Notes under the pieces: generated by a model
Told to the model about the DNA's origin: nothing
Database searches by the model: none
The model's input: the letters and a program-made list of their open reading frames with translations, nothing else
NCBI GenBank assembly: GCA_000611775.1
Contig: KK106982.1
Location: forward strand, 6,318,495 to 6,382,494
DNA from: Umbilicaria muhlenbergii
Lineage: Eukaryota; Ascomycota; Lecanoromycetes; Umbilicariales; Umbilicariaceae
Direction: 5' to 3'
Length of the DNA: 64,000 nt
Made by a program: the position numbers and the translations under genes
In this document: positions 13,032 through 24,641 of the stretch, one piece after another
How positions within the stretch are numbered: position 1 is the first letter of the stretch
Layout: every line of letters begins with the position of its first letter

Positions 13032-14006
13032 TCAGCAATTTAGCAAGTTAGCTCTGAGTTAGTTTTTAGCACTTTGAGCGCTCTGAGCTTCTGATCTCAT
13101 GTAACAGCTAACAGCAGCTCTTAGCACCCTTTGAGCGCTTTGAGCTCAACCTTAAATCTTGAGCGGAACATCAAAATTTTGCGATAAAAAAACAGTTATT
13201 AAAACAATTGTTTAAACAAGTACACACACAGTGTTATAATAACAGTAAAACTTATAATAAGTAAACTTTTGCTAAAATTCACTTTTCTGCAATAAAAAAT
13301 CATGATTTGTTGAGTCTGAAAGCACTGTATAAGTGTTGAGTTCTGAATATTTAAAGAACTTCAAGATTTTCATCACTTAAAAATCTACACACTTTAATAA
13401 CTTTTGCACCTCAACAGATACGAAGAAACTTTCAATGCACAAGTTATAAAGAACAGTATTCTCTATTAATGTTAAACTAAAAGTTTCTTCATAACTGCTG
13501 TTGCTGTTAAGTTATATTTAATTCAAGTTAAGTTATATTTAATTCAAGTTTTCAACAGCGAAAAATCTTTCAAAAAAAGTCACATACTTTAAATAACTAT
13601 TGCGCTTTTATACTTATAATATAACTTTCAGTTTATAAGGTGTAGAGAATAAGCTGTTTAAGAGTTTTCTTATACAAAGTTTCTTTTTATATGTTGTTGT
13701 TGTTGAGTTATTCAAAAAGTCATTAAAAATCTGTTTATTAATGTTGTAATTTTCATCACTGAAAGTTTGAAATCAATATAACTATTGCAAATTAAAACTT
13801 ATGAAGAAATCTTTAGTTTGTAAAGTGTACAGAATAAAGAGATCTAAAACTTTTCAATAAAAAGTTTTTTATTATTCATAAAGGTATAATAATTATTTAA
13901 AGTGTAAGATTTGTATGAGCTCATTTACTGCTCAGAGAGTGCTCTGAGCGCATAAAGTACTATTAACTAAAACCTTATTTTTGAGCGGGCTGCCAAGTTG
14001 CGGATG
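13032..14006. mobile_element. Non-autonomous TIR element inserted in element B
   Basis: The site is uninterrupted in element A (around 8110-8120), so this is an insertion. The ends form an imperfect inverted repeat (consensus CATCMGCAAYTTRGCA), continued by subterminal blocks rich in GAGCGC/GCGCTC. TCA flanks both ends (13029-13031 and 14007-14009), consistent with a 2-3 bp target duplication. The interior, about 13360-13910, is very AT-rich and made of roughly three diverged ~165-bp tandem units. No coding capacity is seen. CpG sites survive in the ends, unlike the surrounding fossil, so it is younger or escaped decay. The superfamily is not assigned. Confidence 0.7.
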
Positions 14007-14349
14007 TCACTTAATTGTGATGATATCACACCTGGCAGTAAGTTCCTTTTAACATAAACATTGAAATTAAAATGTTTACTGTAAGTTTAAAATGCTCTTT
14101 TCTTGTGTTTCTTCTTCATCATCTCTCTTACAACATGTCATCATACTTCTCATGACTTTTTCACAGCTCATTGAGTGACTTAATGACTTCATGATGTCAT
14201 CCTCATTGCAGAGGTGTTCATCTTATGAAGGGAGCATTGTGAAGCTTGCAGCTCACAACTCAACATTCTTGTGATATCATACTTCCTGTCATACATCATA
14301 TGAATGCTAACATGATATATAAGCAATCAATAATTGAACTCTTGAACTC

Positions 14350-15480
14350 ATGATCATGAACAACAGTGAAGACTCATCTTTGTCAGGGAAGCCTGTTGAT
14401 CTCTGAGCTCAATACAATGAGAAGAGCTCTGAGTCAGAGTTAATGAGTGAAACTGTGATGATCAACACCTTCAGAAAGAGATGAGGAAACAGAGTGATAA
14501 AACTGACTATTCAGCACTTGAAGAGGGTCAAGCATTTATCTTTGAGTGACATCTTCAGCAGTGATTTCTGCTCTGTGTGATGTCATGATGATACCTTGCT
14601 GCCGGCTCATGTGCAGCAGGCTCATCATCATGAGTGTGTGATTTGAGAGAATCTCAGTCACATGTTGTCAAGTACTGCTCACTGTGACTCTTGTATAAGG
14701 GCTGAAGTTGATCACTACTTTGTGTCAGACAGGGAAGCCTGCATGTGTTGTATATCTCTCTGCAACCCTCATGAGCAATGCATGACAGAGCCTCTGATCA
14801 TCACTGCTCTTAACTTTAAAAGCTCTGATGTTGTTGTCCTGACGCGTGTTTATGATGATCAGAGAGGTGACAGCACATCATAAGTTTATCTTTCTTAATT
14901 CTCTTTTGTTTTGTTTCATTTAGTATGAATATGATGTACTTGTCATATCTATGACATTTTGTCATATTGTTATATATACAACATTTTGTCATACTGCTGT
15001 ACTGTTGCACTGTTGTACTATTGATATGTTAATTGTTGTATAGTGCTTGACAGCTGATTAATTCTTCATGCTGTTGTTTTTTACTGATCATTATTGATAT
15101 TCTTCATGCCTTCTGCAGCTGCTCCTCAACATGAGTTTCTTGACTCCCTTGAGGTTAAAATGTGTTAATTCAGTAATTCTGAGGAGCTCATTCAGACTCT
15201 TGCTGTCTTGTTGAAAAGCATTGCTCACGCTCTCTGCATCCTCAACACTCATCAATCTCATCATCATCAAGAGTATATCAAACTCTGTGAGCAGTGCTGT
15301 GTTGAGGAGATGAAGTTGAAGGCTTCATCAAACAGTGAAGAAGGATTTAAGATGATGAAAGACAAGTAAATAAATGAGAGTGACTTGATGTGACACTGAT
15401 GAGAGGTTGAGTGCAAGATGTTGATCTCAGATTCATTTTAATCTTTGAACCTGAAATGAAATGCTTCTGTGTTTAAGTGT
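14350..15480 (+). mobile_element. Antisense ORF region of element B with Cys/His cluster
   Basis: Antisense to the pol of element B and placed between pol and 3' LTR, as in element A. The segment 14662-14883 reads as a Cys/His-rich cluster (CxxC, then CxxC, then CxxxxHxxC spacing) that resembles a zinc-binding module. The following part (about 15110-15370) reads as a helical stretch. It is a fossil with breaks; it may once have been a spliced gene. The function is unknown. Confidence 0.6.
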
Positions 15481-17599
15481 TCTCTGCAATGTGACACATC
15501 TGTGATAATGTAGTTCATGCAGTAATTCTATTAAAGATCTTGTTGTAATGTTGTAGTGTCATAACTCTTGTCATACTTGTTGTAGAGCACAAGCTCTGTC
15601 ATAAAAGATCAGGTTAACAAAGCTGACAAAGTTTTCAATTCTTAAGACTCATGACTTTTGTGACAGCTTCTCAATCAACCTTGAAGGATCACATCTTAAA
15701 GTTCATGACTTTTGCAACAGCTTCTCAATCAACCTTGAAGAGTCACATTTTAAGGCTCATGACTTTTGTGACAGCTTCTTAATTGATTTGAAGAGTCACA
15801 TCTTAAAACTCACCTGAATTTCTGTTTGTCAGAGTTGTCAGCATGAAATTTTCATATTTTTGTCTTTACATTGTGAATGAAGTGTGTTGACTCTCATGTG
15901 TCATCTCACACCTGGTCTGTCAGCTTTCATTTAATGAGGTATTGAAGTCTGCTGTCATGAACATGATTATTCACAATTGCCTCAACTTCTCACTCATCAT
16001 CTCAGTTGAGTAGTAGGTCTTTTCCTGCTAATGCAGAAAACACATGATGTGTGTCTCAAAATGACTTTAATAAAGTGATGTTGAATATGTTATAGATGTT
16101 TCAATCCTCTGAGAGGTCAAGTTCATATGATGACTGACTTATCACATGTCATATCATAAATGAGCTGAGTTTTTTTTAATGCAGTTTCTTCATCTGCTTG
16201 TTCACTGACACATTCTTTTCATTGATCAGTATTAAATCACTTTCTTTGAATGTTATCTCTGTTCAGTGCTGATTATAATAATTTGCATACATCTCATTAA
16301 CCTGTCATAGTTGCTCCTGAGTTGTTGCAATTTAATCTTGAAGCTGCTGTGCATCTGCATAAAGTCTTATTTGTTCATGTGAGTGCTGTATAAACAGCTT
16401 ACTTAAGCTCATCTGAGGATCTCATTTTAAATTAAGCTGAAAGGAGCTCTTTCCTGTAGCAGCATGTATGAAGTTGTTGTATGAGAACTTCATGCAAAGT
16501 AAAAGCTTCACTCAGTCCTCTTGCTGCTCATCAATAAATATGTGTAAATACATCTTCAGGGACTGATTCTGCCTCTTCATTTGACTGTCAGTTTGCAGGT
16601 GAAAAGCTGTTGACATGTTATGACAACACTGCATGTGAAAGCAGAAGCTGATTCATTATTTTAATGTAAACAGTTTATCTCTGTCTGTGATTAAGACTTC
16701 TGACATGTCATGATGCTTAACTATGTCTCAAATAAACACTTTAATGAAGTCAGCAACTGACATTGTCTTCTGTACTGAAATATAATGAGTCATTTTGATC
16801 AACTTATTGATTATGATGAGGATTGAATCTCATGTCATACTTTCATACATGCTGCTCAGTGACAGGTCTGTAATGAAGTTCATTATCATCATATGTCATG
16901 ACACTTCTGAGACTGATAATGAGTTCAATAACTTGTATGATTTGTGATGAGCTGACTTCACCTTTTGACATTCAACATAATCATGACAGTAATGTCATAC
17001 GTCTCTGACAGCATCAAGTCAGTCATAAGATCATTGCATTAATTTTGTAATTCTTGACTTCCTGAAATGACCTGCAAAAACATCATCATGAAATTGACTG
17101 ATTACTGCATTGTGAAGGGCAGGGTTCTGTGAAATGTAGATCTTATTATCATAATGTATGACATCATTTATTTCTTGCCAACATTTTCATATATCTGACA
17201 GTATAAATGTCATATTTGACTGCATCTCTGATGTCATGATCATCTCAGGGTTCATGTCTATATTCATATTTATCATCTCAGACTCAGTCAAGTTGTTTTT
17301 ATTCTTAAGAGAAGTAGTTAATTCCTGTCATACTTATTGTATCAAACTGTCTTTCAACTGCTCAGTATGAATCACATATTTGAGTTGTTTAATAAATATT
17401 CTTGTATAAGCTGTTATCTCCTCACCTATTGATGAGTGAGTAGACATGAGTTGAAGCGCTTCAACAATGTCAGCAGAAGTGTTATCCTCAATTTAAAGAT
17501 TAATAAGAATGTGACTTGCATCATTGTTTATAACTGCAGTGTTTATTGAGCTATTTTTGATTGAGTGCTGCTCAGGTTCTGCATACTCAAGTTTTTTCA

Positions 17600-17790
17600 T
17601 TCAGTCATGACTTGCTTCTTGAGCATATAGGTCACAGACTGCTGATGTTTCAGTCATATCATCAGCTTCAGTATTCATCATATTAATATGTTCATCACGG
17701 CTTGCTTCTTGAGCATGTAGGTCATGGACTGCTGGTGTTTTAATCATGTCATCAACTTCAGTATTCATCATACTGATATTATTCATTGTG
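17600..17790 (-). repeat. Internal ~90-bp tandem repeat in element B
   Basis: Two units of the family's 90-bp linker repeat, reverse orientation, corresponding to 4255-4445 in element A. Confidence 0.8.
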
Positions 17791-20700
17791 ATAAATATGA
17801 CATTCTTTTGTTGTAACTTCTGTCATACTGAGTGTTTTAACTGCAGCATCATTGCAGCAAGTGCATATAATTTCTCCTGCACTGACTTATAATCCTTGCT
17901 TCCTAAATGAAAGGACTGTCACATTATTTCAGTGACAGTTGAGGTACTGACAGTCTTCAGCAGTTCATAATTAAGTCATCTTGACAGACTGTCAGCAGAG
18001 TTCTTCTTGCCCTCTTGATATGTGATCTTAAAGTCATACTCAGTGAGCTTTTCAGCTCACTTGAGCTGCCTTCATGTGAGGTTTGAGGTAGTCATAAATC
18101 AAACAAGGTTTGCATGATCAGTCAATATGATGATCAGGTATTTAGTGCCTCAACAGTAGTGTCATCAATGATGCATGACTTTCATGATGACAAGGAGCTC
18201 TTGCTCATCTGTATCATATCAAGTCTCAGTATTTAGCAGCTTCTTGCTGTAGTAAGTAATTGATAATCAGTGCAATTGACTGTTAATCTTAAAGTGTTGC
18301 ATCAAGATTCTGCCAATTATGAATTCAGAGGCGTTCATTTCAACCCTCATGAGTTTATTTTCATTGAAATAATGTAGTAATGAAGCACTTATGAAGGTCT
18401 CCTTTAAAGTATTAAATGCTTTCAATGTGACTCCTGAGAGTGAAAAAGAGGCAGGTATGATGTTTTCTTATCATAACTCTCCTCTGACTTACAAGTTACA
18501 TGCTGAATACTTTGTATTAAATCTTTACAATGAGGTCAGGTTGTTCTGCTTTCTTTTAATAATAATCTGTTGAGACTGAAGAGGAGAGAATGATGTATCC
18601 TCAGTCTTCTTTTTATTCTTTTCTGTTTTCAGGAGATTTAACAGTGATGCTGCAATTCATGAATAATCTCTTATAAACCTTCAGAAGAAGTTAATGAAGC
18701 TTAAAAAAATCTACAATTCATGAATGTTCTCTGAGAGTAGTCATTCTTTAACAGTGTGAATTCTTTCTGAACTCATATGTATGCCTTCAGTATTGATCTT
18801 AAACCTCAGGAAGTTCACTTTCATTGCATTAAAAAAGCATTTGCTGATCTTAAGATGAAGATCATGACATCATAACATAATTAATACTTGTCATACATGC
18901 TCCTCATGTTCAGATTCATCTTTGCTGAAGATCAGGATATCATCTAGATAAATCATGCAGATTATATCAAGAAACTCATCAAGAGCCTTATCAATGAATA
19001 CCTGAAACATAGCAGGAGCATTCATGAGACTGAAAGACATGACAAGATATTTAAACAGGCTGAATCATGTTCAGAACATTATTTTTCACTCATCTTCACC
19101 CTTGATTCATATTTGATTATATGCATTCTTGCAGTTCAGCTTAGTGAACTTCTTAACTCCTTGAAGATGATTCAACATGTCTGATATAAGTGATAATGAG
19201 TAGTGATTTTTAATGATAATATCATTCAAGCGCTTATAGTCAATGACTAGTCATAGGCTGCCGTCTGATTTCAGTACAAACATAACAGGTGAAGTCACAG
19301 GTGATATTAATTTACAGATTATGCCTGCCTTCATAACATCATCTAAATATACCTTCAGTACATCAAGCTCAGCTGAGAACATTGAGTATAACTTTCTGAA
19401 TGAAGGTTGCTGCCCTGATTTCAAGTTAATGACATGATCATGTGAATCTCTCTCAGGTAGAGACTGCTTCTCAGCTGCTTAAAATATGTCTGTGAAGTCA
19501 TGATATTCAAGAGGTAAACTGTCATAAACATTGTTGTACTTTTTGTTGTATCATAATGAGTTCATCTGTAAGGTATATTTTTTCATATCAGTCACTAGGT
19601 CCGCCAGCCCTATAAAGCAGTCAGTAATGATGAGGTTGTTCATATATAAGACATTCTTCAACACCTTCTTTTCATCAGCAGTGAATATATGACATGTGAT
19701 AATATGTTTTAACTTTCTTCATAGGAATTTACCTGTATTGTAGTAGTGATTTGAGTTTACATGAACTAAAAATGATAACCTGAGGACAAAAGGAGCTGAT
19801 GTGTTGTCTTGTGTGACAAAGAAACAATTGCTATAGTGATAAGATTAACTGTCAGTGTCATATGCTGTAATCATCAGTATGACAGACTCTGATAGCTCAA
19901 TCACATTACCTCATGCAATACCTTGAGCCTCATAAGATTCAGTCAGTAGAGACAGCTTATTGACAACATCTCATGTGATTATATTGCCCTGACTGCCGTT
20001 GTCAATAATATATAAATATTGTGGAGATTTGCTCATCATATCACTCATTGTCATTATGTGCAGTTTCACCTTTAGTTGCTCTGATATCAGACGTGAGATA
20101 TCATCAATAATCAGTAGTGAGGCAAACTGAAGGTGATTCATGAGTCATTTATTCACATTAACTGCAGTGAAGACAGCTGTAGATCATTCAATCATACAAT
20201 TATTTATTCAATGACTGATGACTTCACACTTGATACAGAGGCCTGCTGCTTTTCATGCATTCACTTCATTCTTGAGAATAAAGTCTTCTTGTCAGCATGA
20301 GGGTCTTGTGAATGTTTATGTTGTTGTCATGATCACTTTCTCTGCAACTGATATGTGATTTGAATTCTGACTTTGATCATGATTACTTCTTTAATAGAAA
20401 CCTCATGAATTGTTTTCTCTTTCATGATTAAATTGTTGAGGGTGAGAGGTTTATTATTCAGTGAAAGATTCTTTTCTGTCATAATATGATGTCAGTGTCA
20501 TACTTTTGTTTATGTCATTAATCTTGTTTTGATGATTCTTTTTAGTGTCTGAACAGCTTCAGAATGATTCATGATTGATGATGATATCAAGATGTGCTGA
20601 AATTTCCTGCACTGACTGTCTTGCAACCTGCGTCAGATCTCAACATTGTAGTTCAATCAAGACATGATGAGGAAGTCTTGATCATCAGCAGTCTTGAATG

Positions 20701-21565
20701 AGCATCTCATCAATTTCCTTATGTAAAGCTGAAAAAAAGCAGTAGAGTTCTGATAATCTGTCATATCAAGAGGTGATTGTATCATGACTGCAGAGTTCAG
20801 CTGCATTAAAGATGATGATATTTTGTTCATCTGTGTCTTCACTGAGGGATAGGTTCTTCTTTAGAACCTTTAAAAAGTTGTTATAAATGACTCAAGTGTG
20901 ATTATGCTGCTCCTTTTGCTTTCATCAGTTGCTCATGACTGTTTTCTCAAGGTAGGTGCCTGCTCAGATGATGAAATCTCATTTAGTAGAAAATTGCTCT
21001 GACATCAACTCTCAGTTCTGATTAATTTCATTCAGGTATTTTTGAAGTTTTCATCTCATGACTTTGATGTCTCCTGCATAAAGATGAGGCTCTCATGACT
21101 TTATAAGATGTTGAAAAGAGGAAGGTGTGATGTCTGTCATAACTTGACATCATAATTCATGTGATGAACTTGTGTTGTTCTTTGAGTTTATTGTAATTGA
21201 AGAATCTTCTTGCAGATATTGATTAAACTCCTGAAGCTTTCTTTTATTGTCCTCAAACTTAATTTCTTGTTGTACATGTCATAACTGTAATCACTGATGC
21301 TTGATGATCTTCTGATTATGAGCAGTGACTGCCTCAAGATTTTCAATGATGTCATTGAGGTTGCCTGCAGTGATATGTTCATCATCATCAATGATGTCAG
21401 AAGTAAGAATATTAACAACTGATAATGTAAACCTGCTAATTGAAGAGCTTATCTCAGCTTGATTATTGACTGTTTCACTGACCTGATGAGATTGAAGTGT
21501 TGATGTCATCATGTCTTATTTGCTTTCAACATGACCGTTCACCTGAAGGTACTGAGTGATCAGTA

Positions 21566-21847
21566 TGTAAGAGGCAGGATGTATGACAGAGTGTCATAAT
21601 GATGTTTGAACAAAGTGTCATAAGCAATATAGTCATGATAAGTTAATGCAATAATTATATGTCTTCTATTCAGTCACAAAACTGATCACTGAGGAAGCAG
21701 GTTTGTGCACCTCCTTGTGAAGAGTTTTCACTTGATGCCAAGGCGCTAGGCGCTGAGTCATCATATTTAATGTCATATCATAGTGTCATACTATAGTGTC
21801 GTACCATAGTGTCGTACTGTCATACTATATATATGGTGACCCTGACA
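21566..21847 (-). repeat. 5' LTR of element B
   Basis: 282 bp, partner of 12601-12882. The adjoining internal 16 bp (21550-21565) form the same perfect inverted repeat as in element A. Confidence 0.92.
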
Positions 21848-21852
21848 ATCAT

Positions 21853-22246
21853 CTCTTTTCTTCTGACATTGCATAAGAAGTTTTTCACTTTCAGAAGTGC
21901 AATATTCACTCCTTGATAAAGAGAAGGTTTATGATCCTTTGATTTCTTTATGTTCAATGAACTTTGACCTTCATTCATTGAATTACTCATGTGGTTCATT
22001 GAACCTTTCTTTTCATTCAGCTGTTTTTTCATCTCATTGATGTTGACCTGCTGCTGAGCCCTTCATGTCTTTGGTTGTGCTCATAGCTGCAGGACTGACT
22101 TTTTAAGCAGTTTAATGAATCTTTCCTTTCACTCATTTAACCTCATTGAATGTTCAGTATCCTCAGGGTCAGCTTTGTTAAACATCATTATGATTTCATC
22201 TCTTTCTGCCCTCCTTAAGATCTAAGTCAGTGTTGCTGCCTCATGC
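21853..22246 (-). mobile_element. Element C: gag-like part beyond the insertion of B
   Basis: This - strand sequence reads as a charged, helical, gag-like region and lies immediately outside B's duplication, so it belongs to the fossil that B interrupts. It ends where a TIR element begins (22249). It is a fossil with breaks. Confidence 0.6.
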
Positions 22247-22248
22247 TA

Positions 22249-23199
22249 CGCTGCACCATGAGTTGGGTTTGAGTTGAGTTTTGACTATTGTGACCCAACC
22301 CAGACTGGGTTGGGTTTTTTTTGGGTTGGGTCACACTGGGTTGGGTTTTTTTGAGTTTGGGTTGGGTTTTTCACTGGGTAACCCAGTTCAAGTTCATGTA
22401 TATGACTCATTCAAACAGCTTTCAAAGCAGCTTTCAAAACAGCTTCCAAAACAGCCTCAACGACAGCCTTGAAAAACGGCCTCGAAAAACGGCTTCCAAA
22501 ACGGCTTCGACGACAGCCTCGAAAAACGGCTTCCAAAACGGCTTCCAAAACGGCTTCCAAAACGGCTTCCAAAACGGCTTCCAAAACGGCTTCCAAAACG
22601 GCTTCAACGACGGCCTCAACGATGGCCTTGAAAAACGGCCTTGAAAAACAGCTTCCAAAACAGCTTTCAAAACGGCTTCCAAAACGGCTTCAGCGACAGC
22701 CTCGACAAACGGCTTCGATGACGGCCTCAAAAAACGGCTTCCAAAACGGCTTCAACGACAGCCTCAAAAAACGGCTTTCAAAACGGCTTTCAAAACGGCT
22801 TCAACGACGGCCTCAACGACGGCCTTGAAAAACGGCCTTGAAAACCAGCTTCCAAAACAGCTTTCAAAATGGCTTTCAAAACAGCTTCAACGACAGCCTC
22901 AAAAAAAGGCTTTCAAAACGGCTTCCAAAACGGCTTCCAAAATGGCTTTGATGACGGCCTCAAAAAATGACCCTGAAAATGACTTGAGAAGGCACCTTTT
23001 GAACTGACGTTTTTGACTACCATAAAGACTACCATAACTATTTGTATGTACTGGGTTAACCCAGAATTTTCTGAGTTTGGGTTAAATGAGTTGAGTTTTT
23101 TCTGGGTTGGGTTTTGACATGTATAACCCACCCCAAAACCCAACCCAAACCCAACACAAACCCAAACCCACTGGGTAAAACCCAACCCATGGTGCAGCG
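22249..23199. mobile_element. TIR element packed with a 12-bp minisatellite
   Basis: The termini are inverted copies of CGCTGCACCATG followed by a GTTGGGTTT block, with TA on both sides (22247-22248 and 23200-23201), which suits a TA-duplicating, Tc1/mariner-like non-autonomous element. Inside the TIRs are direct and inverted TGGGTTGGGTTT-type blocks. The core (about 22400-22990) is a long array of a degenerate 12-bp unit, AAAACGGCTTCC. ORFs across the core are only translations of this repeat and are not genes. The CpG in each unit is mostly intact, in contrast to the neighbours. The TA might instead be part of the TIR. Confidence 0.7.
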
Positions 23200-23201
23200 T
23201 A

Positions 23202-23720
23202 AATACTACCAGTATGATGAATACTGAAGATGACGGTCTCATCAGAACATCAGCAGTGTGAAATTTATCAACTCAAGAAGAAGCAAGCTGTAATGAACTG
23301 CAGTCAAGACACTCAGTACAACAGAAGCTATAACAAGAGAACATCATATCTGTCATAATGAATACAATATCAATACAATGAATACTGAAGACGGCGGTCT
23401 CATCAGAACATCAGTGATGCAGAACTTATCAACTTAAGAAGAAGCAAGCTGTAATAAATTATGATCAAGATGCTCAGTATGACAGAAGCTACAACAAGAG
23501 AATGTCATATCTGTCATGATGAATACAATACCAATACAATGAATATTGAAGACAGCGGTCTCATCAGAATATCAGTGATGTGAAATCTATCAACTCAAGA
23601 AAAAGCAAGCTGTAATGAACTGCAGTTAAGACACTCAGTATGACAGGAGCTACAACAAGAGAACATCATACTTATCATGATGAATACAATATCAATATGA
23701 TGAATACTGAAGATGACAGT
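23202..23720 (+). repeat. A/B-family linker repeats, left of element D
   Basis: About three units of roughly 180-190 bp, each a composite of the A/B-family linker motif. The array is split here by element D, whose target duplication is ACAGT (23716-23720), and resumes at 36960. It is part of a third, rearranged copy of the family. Confidence 0.75.
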
Positions 23721-24392
23721 TGTAACAGGTGATGTTGTAATGACTGAAGTGATATTATCATTCAATGAACTATAGGTATGATTCAATGAACTAGATAAGA
23801 TTCAATGAATTATCATGATCATGTAATGACCTTTAAAGTTAAGATCAAGTGAGGGAACTAGTAGTCATAAACTTAAGAGATTGCATTTGATACATGAGTT
23901 GAGTATGAGCTCCTAACTATGAATCTACCTGTGATTATATAGACTATAGGAGACTCATGTGCTCAGTGTGTTCATCATGCTCATCACAGTGAGCAAGGTG
24001 AGCAACATGATGTAACACTTTATGCTCATCATGCTCAACAGGTGAGCAAGGTGAGCAAGGTGAGTAATATCATGTGTACACTTACACTGCATACTTTGTT
24101 AATATTATAGTGCAGGAGCCTTAACATTAGCTTTTCTCTTAAAATTTTCATCCTTGAAAACTTAAACATCTTCATGTCTTCTTTCTGAGTGCAAAAGAAA
24201 CTGAACTCCTCTCAATGATGTCATAATCTTTTTCACAGACTCAACCTCACTTCTTCTGTCATGTGATCATGTAGGTGATGTGTTGATGATGTGAAAGATT
24301 ATCATGTGAGTGATGATTCTGAAAAGTGTGTTGCTTATATTTAAACTGAGAAGTCCTGTGACCTTTCTTTTAATAGTGCTGACTGAGAAAAG

Positions 24393-24641
24393 GTGAAAGC
24401 TGAATTGACTTCTCTGAAGGAAAAGACTTCTGCTGCTGAGGAAATAATTGCTGAGGCGTCAGTTAAGTTAGTTCATTTGTGCAAACAGAAAAGACTGTTG
24501 CAATGCTGTCAGAAAAACTTCATCTCTCATGAGTTTGTGAACATTAAAGAGTTGAAGGTGAAGGAGAGTAAGCAAGTGAAGACTTCAACTTCAATCATTA
24601 CTTCTGAACTTTTTAACTTCTCAGTGTTGAATGACCTCTGA
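24393..24641 (+). mobile_element. Antisense coiled-coil ORF remnant of element D
   Basis: An open stretch of 82 codons, antisense to the pol of D and between pol and the 3' LTR. It is rich in Glu, Lys, Leu and Ala with heptad-like spacing and a KRLLQ-type basic helical segment. This type of coiled-coil ORF beside Gypsy pol genes is recalled from other filamentous fungi but was not checked here. It is a fossil; the function is unknown. Confidence 0.5.

Larger units (their letters stand above)
12601..21847 (-). mobile_element. Element B: full-length Gypsy fossil, same family as A
   Basis: LTRs of 282 bp at 12601-12882 (3') and 21566-21847 (5'), flanked by the target duplication ATCAT (12596-12600 and 21848-21852). 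The - strand parts from high to low coordinate are gag (about 21510-20200), reverse transcriptase (about 19440-18700), RNase H (about 18420-18000), a tandem-repeat linker (17790-17600), integrase (about 17470-16600) and chromo-like tail. An antisense ORF region lies at about 14350-15480 (+). A separate DNA element is inserted at 13032-14006. It is dead, with dozens of breaks, and is CpG-depleted. LTR and internal order match element A throughout. Confidence 0.93.

Noticed and set aside
22262-22380. TGGGTTGGGTTT blocks as telomere-like repeats
   Set aside because: The unit is not TTAGGG, occurs in both orientations inside the TIR element, and lies internally in the window.
22321-23007. Overlapping ORFs of 60-119 codons on both strands with WKPF or KTAS repeats
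   Set aside because: They are six-frame translations of the 12-bp minisatellite; a period divisible by three leaves several frames open at once.
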